DNA of 64,000 nt from Strongylocentrotus droebachiensis. Taxonomy: Eukaryota; Echinodermata; Echinoidea; Camarodonta; Strongylocentrotidae. Below the pieces are notes generated by a model. The model was not told where the DNA came from. It worked only from the letters and a program-made list of their open reading frames with translations, and did no database searches. Position 1 is the first letter of the stretch. Each line of letters starts with the position of its first letter. Shown in pieces: positions 36,641 to 46,500 of the stretch. Where the stretch lies: NCBI GenBank assembly GCA_035222895.1, contig JAVYIG010006793.1, forward strand, positions 47,908 to 111,907, written 5' to 3'. The position numbers and the translations under genes were made by a program.

Positions 36641-39095
36641 TCTATAATAATAATACGCTAAGGCTCCGCGGGGGGCGCGACGTCTCGGCGAGCCTTTGTA
36701 GTCTATTGTTTTTTAATGAGATCGCCGACCCAAGTTGGTGCGGCTATCTCCTCCCGAACCCTGCCCTCGGGGCACCCGTGCCCGGTGCCATCGTCCGCGG
36801 GAGAGTCTACTCTGTGGAATTGGCTATACTCCGCCCGAGGTCCTCCTCCGTGTCGACGTCCAGGGCGAAAACAGACGCGACATGCATAATGCACGATATG
36901 CGTGACGACAGAGATACCTCATGGATATTCAACATTGCATCCGTAGACACACGACCGATGACCATCCACTCACATTAAGTTGCGTAATAAATGCACGCTG
37001 AATGGGTATGACTTACCCCGTGTTAGGTATCTTCCTATATGATATTCTCTATATAGACGATCACACTCGATCACACTCATTTCTTTGCAGTTCTCAAAGA
37101 GACACACAACAGCTGACTAACAACTCACATTATGTTGCGTATTAAATGCTCTATGCAAAGGGCGGGATCACCGAGAGTAAAGCTTCTTGCTATAGGGTGT
37201 GCTTTGTACTAGCGGCGCTGCACGAGCCAGAGCTGATACACGGGGCTAATTCCCGTCGACGTCCAAACTTAGAGACCTATTTCCATCATGATTGCCGCGA
37301 TTTTTATATAGTTTTCGTGAATGGAGGTATGAAATCAAAGCTTATTTTGTGATTACTACGGCCATGTATACTGAACTTTGATTATCATTTTCTAAAGGAA
37401 AGTTTTCACAAGAAAACCATTGGACTGACAGTTCAGTCGCCAGCTGCCTTCAGTCCACACACATATACAGTACACACAGTCATGCAGTGCACTGTAACTC
37501 CGGGAAGCTCCAACACCGGCACCGGGCACCGCAGGCGTCCGACGCCTGCGGCGCCGGTGTTCGAGGTTCCTGGAGTTACGCACAGTGTGTGTGAGTTCAG
37601 CTAAGCTGAGCTCGAATCGAAGAGATTTGACACTTTGAAATTGTTATCTGTTGGTTTGCATCATTATTGCCGCGATTTCAATATAGTTTCGTGAATAGAT
37701 TTACGAAATCTGAGCTTAGAATTAGTAAAAGTATTACTAATGTCTACGTTTTTAAACGACTGTCTGATTTTCTTGTGAAAATTTTACTTTGAAAAATGAT
37801 TATCGAAATTCATGGTCAGAAATAATCACAATCTAGGGTCTATTATGTTACAGTTCTTGCATCAAATCAATGCATGAAAACTTAGTTATTGAACTAGAAA
37901 AATGTTGTTTTTTTTTTTAAATAGGCAATTATGAAGTAGGAAGCCTGAAACCTTAGCCTACTAAACAAATCTCAACAAAGTGTAGGCCTATCCTTTTATG
38001 AATTAATGAAAAAGTAGCCCCAGAAAAAAGGGCCCCCGAAAGTCGAAAAAGTAGCCCCCGAAAATTTCCCAAAAATTTGAAATGGAGCCCCCGAAATGAA
38101 AAACATAATTTTTTGCCTGCGCCCCCCTCTAGAATCCCGCGGATTTCCGCGGGTCCTGAGTTGAGTGTATATATAATATAGGCGTGGGGTCCACGGGTTT
38201 CAAGGGGCCATAAACCCCCAAAAGCTCGGGGGTTACGTTCTTCAAAGTTAGGGGGGGGGGGGGGGAGAGATCAGATCGCAGCGAGTTAAGTGTATATATA
38301 ATATAGGCTTGGGTCCACAGGTTTCAAGGGGCCATAAATCCCCGAAAGCTCTGGGGTTTTAGGCGTTTAATTAGGTTCAGATGAGCATATTTTTAATACT
38401 TTATTTGTGACACTTGCGGGTCACTAATTGGCGTGGGGTCAATACGTAGAGTTGCATAGTGTTTCGTACCGACTACGCTGGCCTACGTTACTATATGCTG
38501 AGGGACGGAAAGGGGTACGCAAGATGAACGAAAACAATTCAACATGTTTAATTTTTTTCGCGTACTTTCGGCGTAGAAACTTGACGCAGAAAGTACGCCT
38601 TTTTACGCAACACTACGCTACATGCCTACGCAACAGTATGCTACCCTACGCCAGATCGACAAAGCAGTAAAAGCTTTCCACACAGTAAGCAACCATAAGC
38701 AAACCTGTACGCCAGCCTACGCATAACCTACGCAGGGACTATTTTCCCATGAATACGCAGCCTAATTTCTGCGTAGTCGGTACGCCACACTACGGAACTC
38801 TACGCAGTTCCAATGGCTTAAATGGTAACTACCGGTACAGTTGGATTGTTTTTTTAAATTTAATATAAGGCCAAATTAAAAAAAAAACATGCCTATAGCG
38901 TCCTGCTTTTTTCGAAAAATGGGAAGAGGCCCTTTTTGTTTTTTCTTTTCTTTCAAAATGGCCGCTCCGTACATTTTCCCTGACATTCAAGCTATTTTTC
39001 AAGATGGCGGCCGACAATTTTTTTTTTCTTTTTTAAAATCAGAAATACATTTTAGCAGTGCTTTTCATGTTTTTTTTCTTTCAAAATTCAAAATT

Positions 39096-39138
<43 letters not shown>

Positions 39139-39419
39139 GGAGGCCACCCCCAAAAAGGAAGCGGGCGGGGACGCTGTTTTGTTTCTTTCAAAACAAAAAA
39201 ACAAAATAATTTTTAAAATTTTTTTAAAAAATTCAAAAAAAAATAAATAGGAGGCGGCCCCAAAAAAGGAAGCGGGCGGGGACGCTAAACATGTATATTT
39301 TTTTAATGGCCTGAATGGCAAATAAAGTTCTTGGTGGTTTTAATTTAGACAGTCTCTATATATCTATTTACACCCCCGCCCCCCTCTAGAATCCCGCGGA
39401 TTTCCGCGGGTCCAGCTAG
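36641..39419 (+). mobile_element. Helitron-like unit B (2779 bp, complete)
   Basis: Begins TCTATAATAATAATACGC and ends with hairpin CCCGCGG-ATTT-CCGCGGG, TCCAG, CTAG. Contains the GC-rich block near 36720-36960, a strong hairpin (37512-37561), a G-rich block, a TACGC-rich inverted repeat (38440-38815), AAGATGGCGGC (39001-39011) and duplicated GGAGGC...GGGGACGCT boxes. An internal copy of the terminal hairpin at about 38135-38153 suggests the unit is itself composite. Nearly identical to unit D. Confidence 0.72.
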
Positions 39420-40208
39420 TCTATAATAGTAATACGCTAAGGCTCCGCGGGGGGCGCGACGTCTCCGCCGGCCTTTGTAGTCTATTGTTTTTTAATGAGA
39501 TCGCCGACCCAAGTTGGTGCAGCTATCTCCTCCTGAACCCTCCCCTCGGGGTACCCGTGCCCGGTGCCGTCGTCCGCGGGAGAGTCTACTCTAGCGAATT
39601 GGCTATACTCCGCCCGAGGTCCTCCTCCGTGTCGACGTCCAGGGCGAAAACAGACGCGACATGCATAATGCATGATATGCGTGACGACAGAGATACCTCA
39701 TGGATATTCAACATAACATCCGTAGACACACAACCGATGACTATCCACTCACAATAAGTTGCGTATTAAATGCACGCTGAATGGGTATGACTTACCCCGT
39801 GTTAGGTATCTTCCTATATGATATTCTCTATATAGACCGCGCCGTCGATAACACTCATTTCTTTGCAGTTCTCAAAGAGACTCACAACAAATGACCAACC
39901 ACTCACATTATGTTGCGTATTAAATGCTCTATGCAAAGGGCGGGATCACCGAGAGTAAAGCGTCTTGCTATAGGGTTTGCTTTGTACTAGCTGCGCTCCA
40001 CGAGCCAGAGCTGATACACGGGGCTAATTCCCGTCGACGTCCAAACTTAGAGACCTATTTCCATCATGATTGCCGCGATTTTGATATAGTTTTCGTGAAT
40101 GGAGGTATGAAATCAAAGCTTATTTTGTGATTATTACGGACATGTATACTGAATTTTGATTATCATTTTCTAAAGGAAAGTTTTCAAGAGAAAACCATTG
40201 GACTGACA

Positions 40209-40212
40209 ATTC
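40209..40212. other. Target site duplication ATTC, left
   Basis: ATTC precedes the 5' LTR and recurs at 51700-51703 after the 3' LTR. Removing the element restores GACTGACAATTCAGTCGC, collinear with Helitron-like units B and D. Confidence 0.9.
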
Positions 40213-40563
40213 TGTAGTGGTTCAGCCTTAGCCACTACGGCTCTGGCGGCATATGCGCGTAAGTCCCGCATTAGGCGACACCCGCGGTAGTTTCCGCGGG
40301 CGTGTTTATTACTGGGAACATTAGATTGAACCTGAGACTGGCACGCGACAAACACTGTTGATTGCCTGTCTCTTCTGTCTCTTCTGTCTACTACTACAAG
40401 CGACGGTGGAGCTCCACTCAACGAGCAACACTTCAAGTGCTTCTTGAGACAGACTTCAAGCAGTATAGTATCCAGCCTATGGTAGGATAAAACCGTATTA
40501 TAGTCGTTTATATTGCGTAGTTAAGATTTAGGCCCAGTAAGTATATTCCGCTCCGGCACTACA
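40213..40563 (+). repeat. 5' LTR (351 bp)
   Basis: TGTAG...CTACA ends. Contains a terminal hairpin (GTAGTGG near 40214 with CCACTAC near 40232) and the hairpin CCCGCGG-TAGTTT-CCGCGGG at 40281-40300. The first about 130 and last about 60 bases match the 3' LTR closely; the middle is strongly diverged. Confidence 0.93.
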
Positions 40564-41714
40564 ATGGCGTAATCGTTCTTTTCGGACTTGCGCGAGATAT
40601 TTTTTTTTGTAGCACACGTGTGGGTGACGCCATCTTGTTTTCATTCACTTGTGTACTTAAGGGATTTTCAATTTTGGTAAATTAATTCGTGGGGCCTTGT
40701 AAGCTTGTTTATTCCCCGTTTGTAGTTGGTTATTGCTGTAGATTAGTAGTTTAGGGACTCGTAGGGTATTTTTAGTGCTGTATTCCGGTTTTTGGGTACT
40801 CGTTTCAGTGTTTTTAGGATAATTTTTTTTTCCTGCCCGTGGCCGGTGTTATTGCCGTAATTGGTAGTCTTAGCCGGAGGAACAGGTTGATATTTATTTT
40901 TGTTTATCCTGGCCTCCGGTTATTTCGTGGGTTTTAGGGGTTGTAACGTGATATTTAGGTGATTAAGTTACCAATTATTGGGTGTGGATTACCTTTAGTT
41001 GTGATTCACTGCTACGTTATTTCTCTTTTGCTTGTTTTTTTTTTTCTTGATCTAGCTTTAGCGAATATATTCTATCTACAAGTTTTTTTGTAGGAGCCCG
41101 AACATTCCAGGTTAGCATTAGTGTTGTGATATTTGCATGCTGGTTATTGTGCCGTTTCTTGTTCGTTGTTTTTGGATTTTTGTCAAATTGAACTGTATCA
41201 AAGTTGATTGAGCAATCTTTAATTTCACTTTCATTCATCTTCATTGTTTGTGCTAATCTTGTTTTGTTGATGTGTACGGCCATCTCACCGAGTGTTTTAC
41301 CGTGGAGATAATTTCACGGTGTTTTTTCGGTGAGGTTATATGGTGGTTTAAGGTAGGTTTAAAGTTGGATTAGGTTGATAGTTTAGGCCCTCTCGCCAGA
41401 GTTTTATACTGTGGAGATAATTCCACGGTGTTCTTTTTCGGTGAGGGATAGGGTTGTTTAAGTCTAGACTAGTCCTTTAGTGTTACTTAGTAGGGTTTAG
41501 TTTTGGCCCGCTCGCTGGATTGTTTCACCGTGGAGATAATTCCCCGGTGTTTTTTCAGTGAGGTTTAGGGTTCCAATATTTTCCTGTAGGGCACTTAGTA
41601 AGTGGTTAAGAAACTAAGTAGGTTAGTAAGTAAGCAAGAAGGAGGGATTGTTGGGTATTGAATGTTTTTCTTTCTTCATTTGGTTATATAATCGTTGCTG
41701 GTTGACAGCTGGTT
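40564..41714 (+). other. Leader between 5' LTR and gag
   Basis: 1.15 kb without a long ORF, with several upstream ATGs (for example 40564 and 41663), so a scanning ribosome could not easily reach gag unless the leader is spliced or entered internally. A TGG at 40565-40567 could open a primer binding site, but the following bases do not match a tRNA 3' end I know. Several GTAAGT/GTAGGT donor-like sites lie at 41350-41635. Confidence 0.7.
41299..41549 (+). promoter_or_regulatory. Three copies of a CCGTGGA-GATAAT-TCCACGG hairpin
   Basis: Copies at 41299-41320, 41408-41429 and 41526-41549, spaced about 109 and 119 bp. Each is followed by GTGTT(C)TTTTTC(G/A)GTGAGG. Copy 2 pairs over 8 bp with a T-G wobble where the others have C-G, so pairing is kept despite base change. 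The stem ends are repaired in register in copies 1 and 3. Possible packaging, dimerisation or translation element; function is inference. Confidence 0.7.
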
Positions 41715-43562
41715 ATGGCCCCAGAGAAGGTTAAGGTGAATTATGGGACTGAAGAGGCCTTACTGGCCGTTGTGGATAGAACTAAGTCCCACAAGATTCT
41801 GACGTGGAGGGAGCAGTGTGGGAGCTTAACGGAGGAGTTATTTTTGCAGTGTCCTCGTCTCCATGAAGCTGAGGACCTGTTGCATCTATTTGATTTTGAG
41901 CCTTATAGGAAGGCGGATCGGGCTGAGCAGGCACAGGGGGAGGGGGTGGGGACTGAGCGAACCCAGACTGAGCAAACCCAGTCGGTCCCGAGTCCCGAGT
42001 CCCGAGCCCCAAGTCCGGATCCTGTGCCCTATAAACATACAGTGTACCCCCCGCCTTCGGGTGGAGGCCCAGCTGGGCCTATAGCCGGGTCGGCGGCTGA
42101 ATTACAGGTTAGGAGTTCGCCGCAACCGGCCGAGCCCTCCGCCGACTACTGGCTTAGGGAAGATAGGACTCTACCTTCCAGGGAACCCCCACAGAGTAAT
42201 TATGGTTATCCCCCTTCTAGGGAATCCCCTCCTACCAATTCTGGTCCGTTTTCCGGATTCCCCCCACGTGATAGTTATGTATATCCTTCTTCTAGGGAAT
42301 CCCCTCCTACCAATTCTGGTCCGTATTCCGGGGTGCCCCCACGTGATAGTTATGTATATCCCTCTTCTAGGGAATCCCCACCAGGGGGTCAGGGGGATTA
42401 CAGGCCGCAGGGGCGCCGCGATTGGCCCCCCCGTCTGCCGAGGTCGATTAGTTTTGATGGGAGAACTAGTTGGCATTCCTTTCTCAGGAAATTCACGAGC
42501 TATGCGGCGTCGTGCCACTGGAGTCCGAGTGAGTGTTTGGATGTTCTAGGCTGGTGTCTGGAAGGGCCTGCGTCGGATTGTTTTTCGAATCTTCGGGATA
42601 TGGGCACCGAGTCGTATTACCCGATGTTGACAGCGATGGGGCGTCGGTTTGGGGCTACCCGATTTCCAGAGGAGGCCATAGCCGAGTTTCGAATGGCTCG
42701 CCAACTCCCGGAGGAGTCCCTCCTTGGGTGGTCCGACCGGCTCCAGGCTTTGTTTTGTGAAGCGTTTGGGAATGACCAAAGGGGTGACGGCACTCAGATG
42801 GTATTACAGCTATGCCAGGGGTGTACGGATAAGGCGGCGGGTTTAACCGCTCTAAATAAACGCCCGAAGTCCGTCGACGAGGCCCTGGAGGCCATCAGGT
42901 GGGCACAACACACCCAACGTGTTGTGTATGGGGGCGAGGCTCGCCGTACGTATCCGGCTCCTCGACAGCGGGTGCAGCAGGCTTACCTGTACGATCAGGA
43001 GAGGGACGGGTATGGTATGGTGGAGGAACCGGGCATTTATCACGTTAGGCAGCCCTATCGTTCCTCAACAGTTCCCAAGGGTCGGGATGTTCCCGGGTAT
43101 GATACGGTGGAGGAGCCGGGGATTTATCAAGTTAGGCAGCCCTATCGCTCCCCAACAGAGTCCAAAGGCCGAGATGTTCCCCGCCCGGCTCCGGCGGCGG
43201 ACCGGGGGAATGTCAACGCTCTTCTCGAGGTTCAAGGGAAGGACATAGGCAGTCTTAAAGTGGACATGGGTGGGGTGAAGAAAGAACTCGCCAGTTTGAG
43301 GACACGCATGGACAACATGGATAGTATGTTGGCGGAAGTCTTGAAGACTGTTAAATCTTTGGAGGTCTCCAGGTTCCCCAGGGCCCGCTCTACATCTCCT
43401 AGATCCCGGGGCTGCTTTGGATGTGGTCAGTTGGGCCATTTTCAAAGGGAGTGTCCGGTTAAGTCGGTGTCCTTTGCGGCTACTGAGGAGGCGGGAAACC
43501 CGGAGGGATCGGAGAGCGAGGTCGATCTCCGATCTGGGGAAGAGGAGGCCTACAATCAGTAA
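41715..43562 (+). CDS. gag: Gag: capsid-like region, coiled coil and one CCHC zinc knuckle
   Basis: 615 residues forming the particle structural protein that packages element RNA. The first third is Pro/Ser/Arg-rich with a repeated SRESPPTNSGP...PPRDSYVYPS unit (about residues 165-225). A retrotransposon capsid-like region follows: SISFDGRTSWHSFLRKF, then LGWCLEGPASDCF and FRMARQLPEESLLGWSDRL (about 235-370). Two copies of a VEEPGIYxVRQPYRS segment come next (about 425-490), then a predicted coiled coil (about 500-550) and the knuckle CFGCGQLGHFQREC (C567, C570, H575, C580), which binds RNA. The ATG at 41715 is the first in this frame with a suitable context. The frame ends at TAA 43560-43562, which sits inside a GTAAGT splice donor-like sequence. 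Confidence 0.93.
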   Translation: MAPEKVKVNYGTEEALLAVVDRTKSHKILTWREQCGSLTEELFLQCPRLHEAEDLLHLFDFEPYRKADRAEQAQGEGVGTERTQTEQTQSVPSPESRAPSPDPVPYKHTVYPPPSGGGPAGPIAGSAAELQVRSSPQPAEPSADYWLREDRTLPSREPPQSNYGYPPSRESPPTNSGPFSGFPPRDSYVYPSSRESPPTNSGPYSGVPPRDSYVYPSSRESPPGGQGDYRPQGRRDWPPRLPRSISFDGRTSWHSFLRKFTSYAASCHWSPSECLDVLGWCLEGPASDCFSNLRDMGTESYYPMLTAMGRRFGATRFPEEAIAEFRMARQLPEESLLGWSDRLQALFCEAFGNDQRGDGTQMVLQLCQGCTDKAAGLTALNKRPKSVDEALEAIRWAQHTQRVVYGGEARRTYPAPRQRVQQAYLYDQERDGYGMVEEPGIYHVRQPYRSSTVPKGRDVPGYDTVEEPGIYQVRQPYRSPTESKGRDVPRPAPAADRGNVNALLEVQGKDIGSLKVDMGGVKKELASLRTRMDNMDSMLAEVLKTVKSLEVSRFPRARSTSPRSRGCFGCGQLGHFQRECPVKSVSFAATEEAGNPEGSESEVDLRSGEEEAYNQ

Positions 43563-46500
43563 GTGCCGAGGTAGACAAGGTGGATAAGGTAAGTGAACCC
43601 CCAGATGTATGGGAGGATGAGTGTTTATTCATTGCAGAGCTCTTTAAGGGGTATGCGGATACTTTGGAATCTTTGGAGGAGGTAGTGGTAAATAAAGTAA
43701 GCAGCAGTTCTATGTTTTATGTGCCTATTTTATTTGGGAAAGTTAAGTTAAGGGCAGTTGTAGATACCGCTGCTGAAGTTACCATTGTTTCTGATAAGTT
43801 CCTCTCCCTTTTGGATCCAGCACCCCCTATCCTTCAAACTGTTATCTTAAAGACGGCCGGCCGGGGTCAGAGAATGACATCTATGAAGATCGGCCCTGTC
43901 CCTATTAAGTTAGGCCAGTCATGGTTTGAGGAAGTTGTATACTGTGCCCCATTAGAGGATGATATGTTACTTGGGCTGGATTTCTTACAGAAATATGGTA
44001 TTGATATCTCCATAACTCAGTCCAAGCTTATTGTCGGGGGGGAGGAAGTACATATGTATTATGGAATGGATTCCAAGGTAGCTTGCATCCAGAGGGTTTG
44101 TATCGCTAGGAGGGCCGTGGTGCCTCCTTTTAGTGTGAAGCGGGTAAGGTGTAAGGTGGTGGGGGATCCAGGGCTCCAGGGTAGTGACCTTTCCCTTTTC
44201 CAGCCCACCCGCGGGCTCCCCTTATGGATACCTCGGATTGTGTTTGATCGGGGAAAGGATTTTGATGTTTATGTAATTAATGTAACTGACTCCTATCACC
44301 GGTTGTCAGGAGAGACTCAGCTTGGGGTAGCTGAGGAAGTGAATGAGTTGCAGCCGGTTGAAGCCGATGGTCCTTTAATTAGACAAGCTACGGCCACGGC
44401 TGCAGCTCCGGTGGACCCCTGCCCTGCCCATCTTCAGGATCTGCGGGATAGGTCAGAGTCTCTTTTGACGCCGGAGGAAAGAATAAAGCTGGAGGCCCTG
44501 TTGCATGATTATCAGGATGTGTTTGCCAAGGATGAGTTCGACCTGGGCAAGTTCACTACTATCACCCACAAGATAGACACTGGCGATGCGCGTCCAATTA
44601 AACAGAAGATGCGTAGAACCCCCATCAATTTCGCTAACGAAGAGGGGGCTCATTTAGAAAAGATGCTGAAAGCCGGAGTGATCCGGCCTTCCATCTCAGA
44701 ATGGGCTTCCCCTCCAGTTTTGATTAGGAAAAGAGATGGTTCTGTTAGATGGTGCTTAGACTACCGTAAGTTGAACATGGTTACTAAGAAAGATGTATTC
44801 CCACTCCCAAACATTGAGGAATGTCTGGATAGCTTAGCCGGAAATATTTGGTTTTCCAAACTGGATGCGAATTCTGCCTATTGGCAAATTCGAGTTGAGG
44901 AATCAGACATAGAAAAAACAGCTTTTATTACAAAGCAAGGTTTATTTGAGTTTGTTAGAATGGCATTCGGGTTGTGTAATGCTCCCGCTACATTTACAAG
45001 AGCTATGAATTTGATTTTACATGGTCTCAATTGGGGCACAGCGCTAGCATTCCTCGATGATGTTTTGGTGTTGGGGAATTCTTTCGAGGACCATCTGAAG
45101 AATCTTCAGGAAGTCCTGGGGCGGTTTCAGTCGTATCGGCTTAAGCTTAAACCTAAGAAGTGTGTTTTGTTTCAGAAAGAGGTTGAATTCTTGGGTCGTA
45201 ATGTTGGTGATTCAAGCTTGCACCTAATGAAGGAACACATTCAGGCCGTGGAAAATTGGCCTGCTCCCTTGAACACTAAAGAGGTAGAACGTTTTTTAGG
45301 TCTAGTTAATTACCATCGCCTGTTCCTAAAGAATTATGCCGAATTAGCTGTTCCGCTTTACGGACTGACTGGAAAGCATCCTTTTCGCTGGGAGGCAGAG
45401 CACCAATGTGCTTTTGAAGCCATTAAACGGCTCTTAGTATCAGCACCTGTACTAACCTTACCTAATGCAAAAGATCCTTTCATTCTAGATACAGACGCTT
45501 CAGATAATGCGGTAGGAGCGGAGCTGCTGCAGGTCCAGGGTGGCGAGGAACGAGTGATTGCGTATGGGAGTGTTGGTCTGAATAGTCAGCAACGCAAGTA
45601 CTGTGTGACTAGGAAAGAGCTGCTTGCGGTGATCCTGTTTACTAGACAGTATCGCCACTATCTATTGGGCAAACCTTTCCTCGTTAGAAGCGATCATAGT
45701 AGCTTGCGTTGGCTTTTTAATTTTAAGAGACCAGAGGGCCAGTTGGCCCGCTGGCTTGAGGAATTAAGCCGGTATGACATGCAGATCGATTACCGTAAAG
45801 GCCTTAAGCATGCCAATGCTGACGCCTTGTCAAGGATTCCGATACGCGGTCCAACTTGTGATGAGTATCAGCTTGGTTTTAGTTTAGAAGATCTGCCATG
45901 TGGGGGTTGTCCTTATTGCACACGCGCGCATAAGAATTGGGCTAAGTTTGCTGAGGAGGTAGATTATGTGGTGCCATTGGCCCAGAGGCCAGGGGCCCAG
46001 AGGCCAGGGGCCCAGAGGCCGTCTGTTCAAGGGGCCCAGAGGCCGTCTGTTCAATCCGTATCTAATATTTCCTGTAACCTTAGGAAGTCTGGTAGGAAGG
46101 CTCCGAGGACAGGGTTATCCTTTGATATCTCCCAAGTGACGGTATATAGTTCCGGGATTAGGGACCTGGTTATCACGTCGGGCAATGGGAGTGCTAGAGG
46201 AGGAGGTAATAGTAACAATGGGGACAGTTTTTCTGTTAAGGCCACTGTAGTGGATAATTCCCAGAATAATGGGAGCTATGATTTTCAGAAATCTCAAAAG
46301 GATGACTTATTCCTGAAGTCAATTTATGTTTGGTTGTCAGTTAAGGAAGAACCCAGTCAGAATACCATCATGCTGTGGGGACCCGAGGAAAAGTTCCTCT
46401 GGATAAACCGAAGCCTTCTGGCTCTGCGTGATGGTGTTATTTGCTGGAAGCGGGATGACAAATTGCTAGCTTGGGTTCCCCGGGAGTTAAGGGAGTCAAT

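Noticed and set aside
36535..36978. 147-residue ORF repeated identically at 52932-53375
   Set aside because: It starts in the 3' end of one Helitron-like unit and crosses the junction into the next; units A and C do not keep it, and there is no family match.
40564..40590. tRNA primer binding site
   Set aside because: TGG is present two bases after the LTR, but the following bases do not complement a tRNA 3' end that I can identify, so it is not listed as a feature.
43580..43582. GTG start for Pol
   Set aside because: The frame is open upstream to 43487 and is entered by -1 frameshifting; a GTG start is not expected in an animal retrotransposon.
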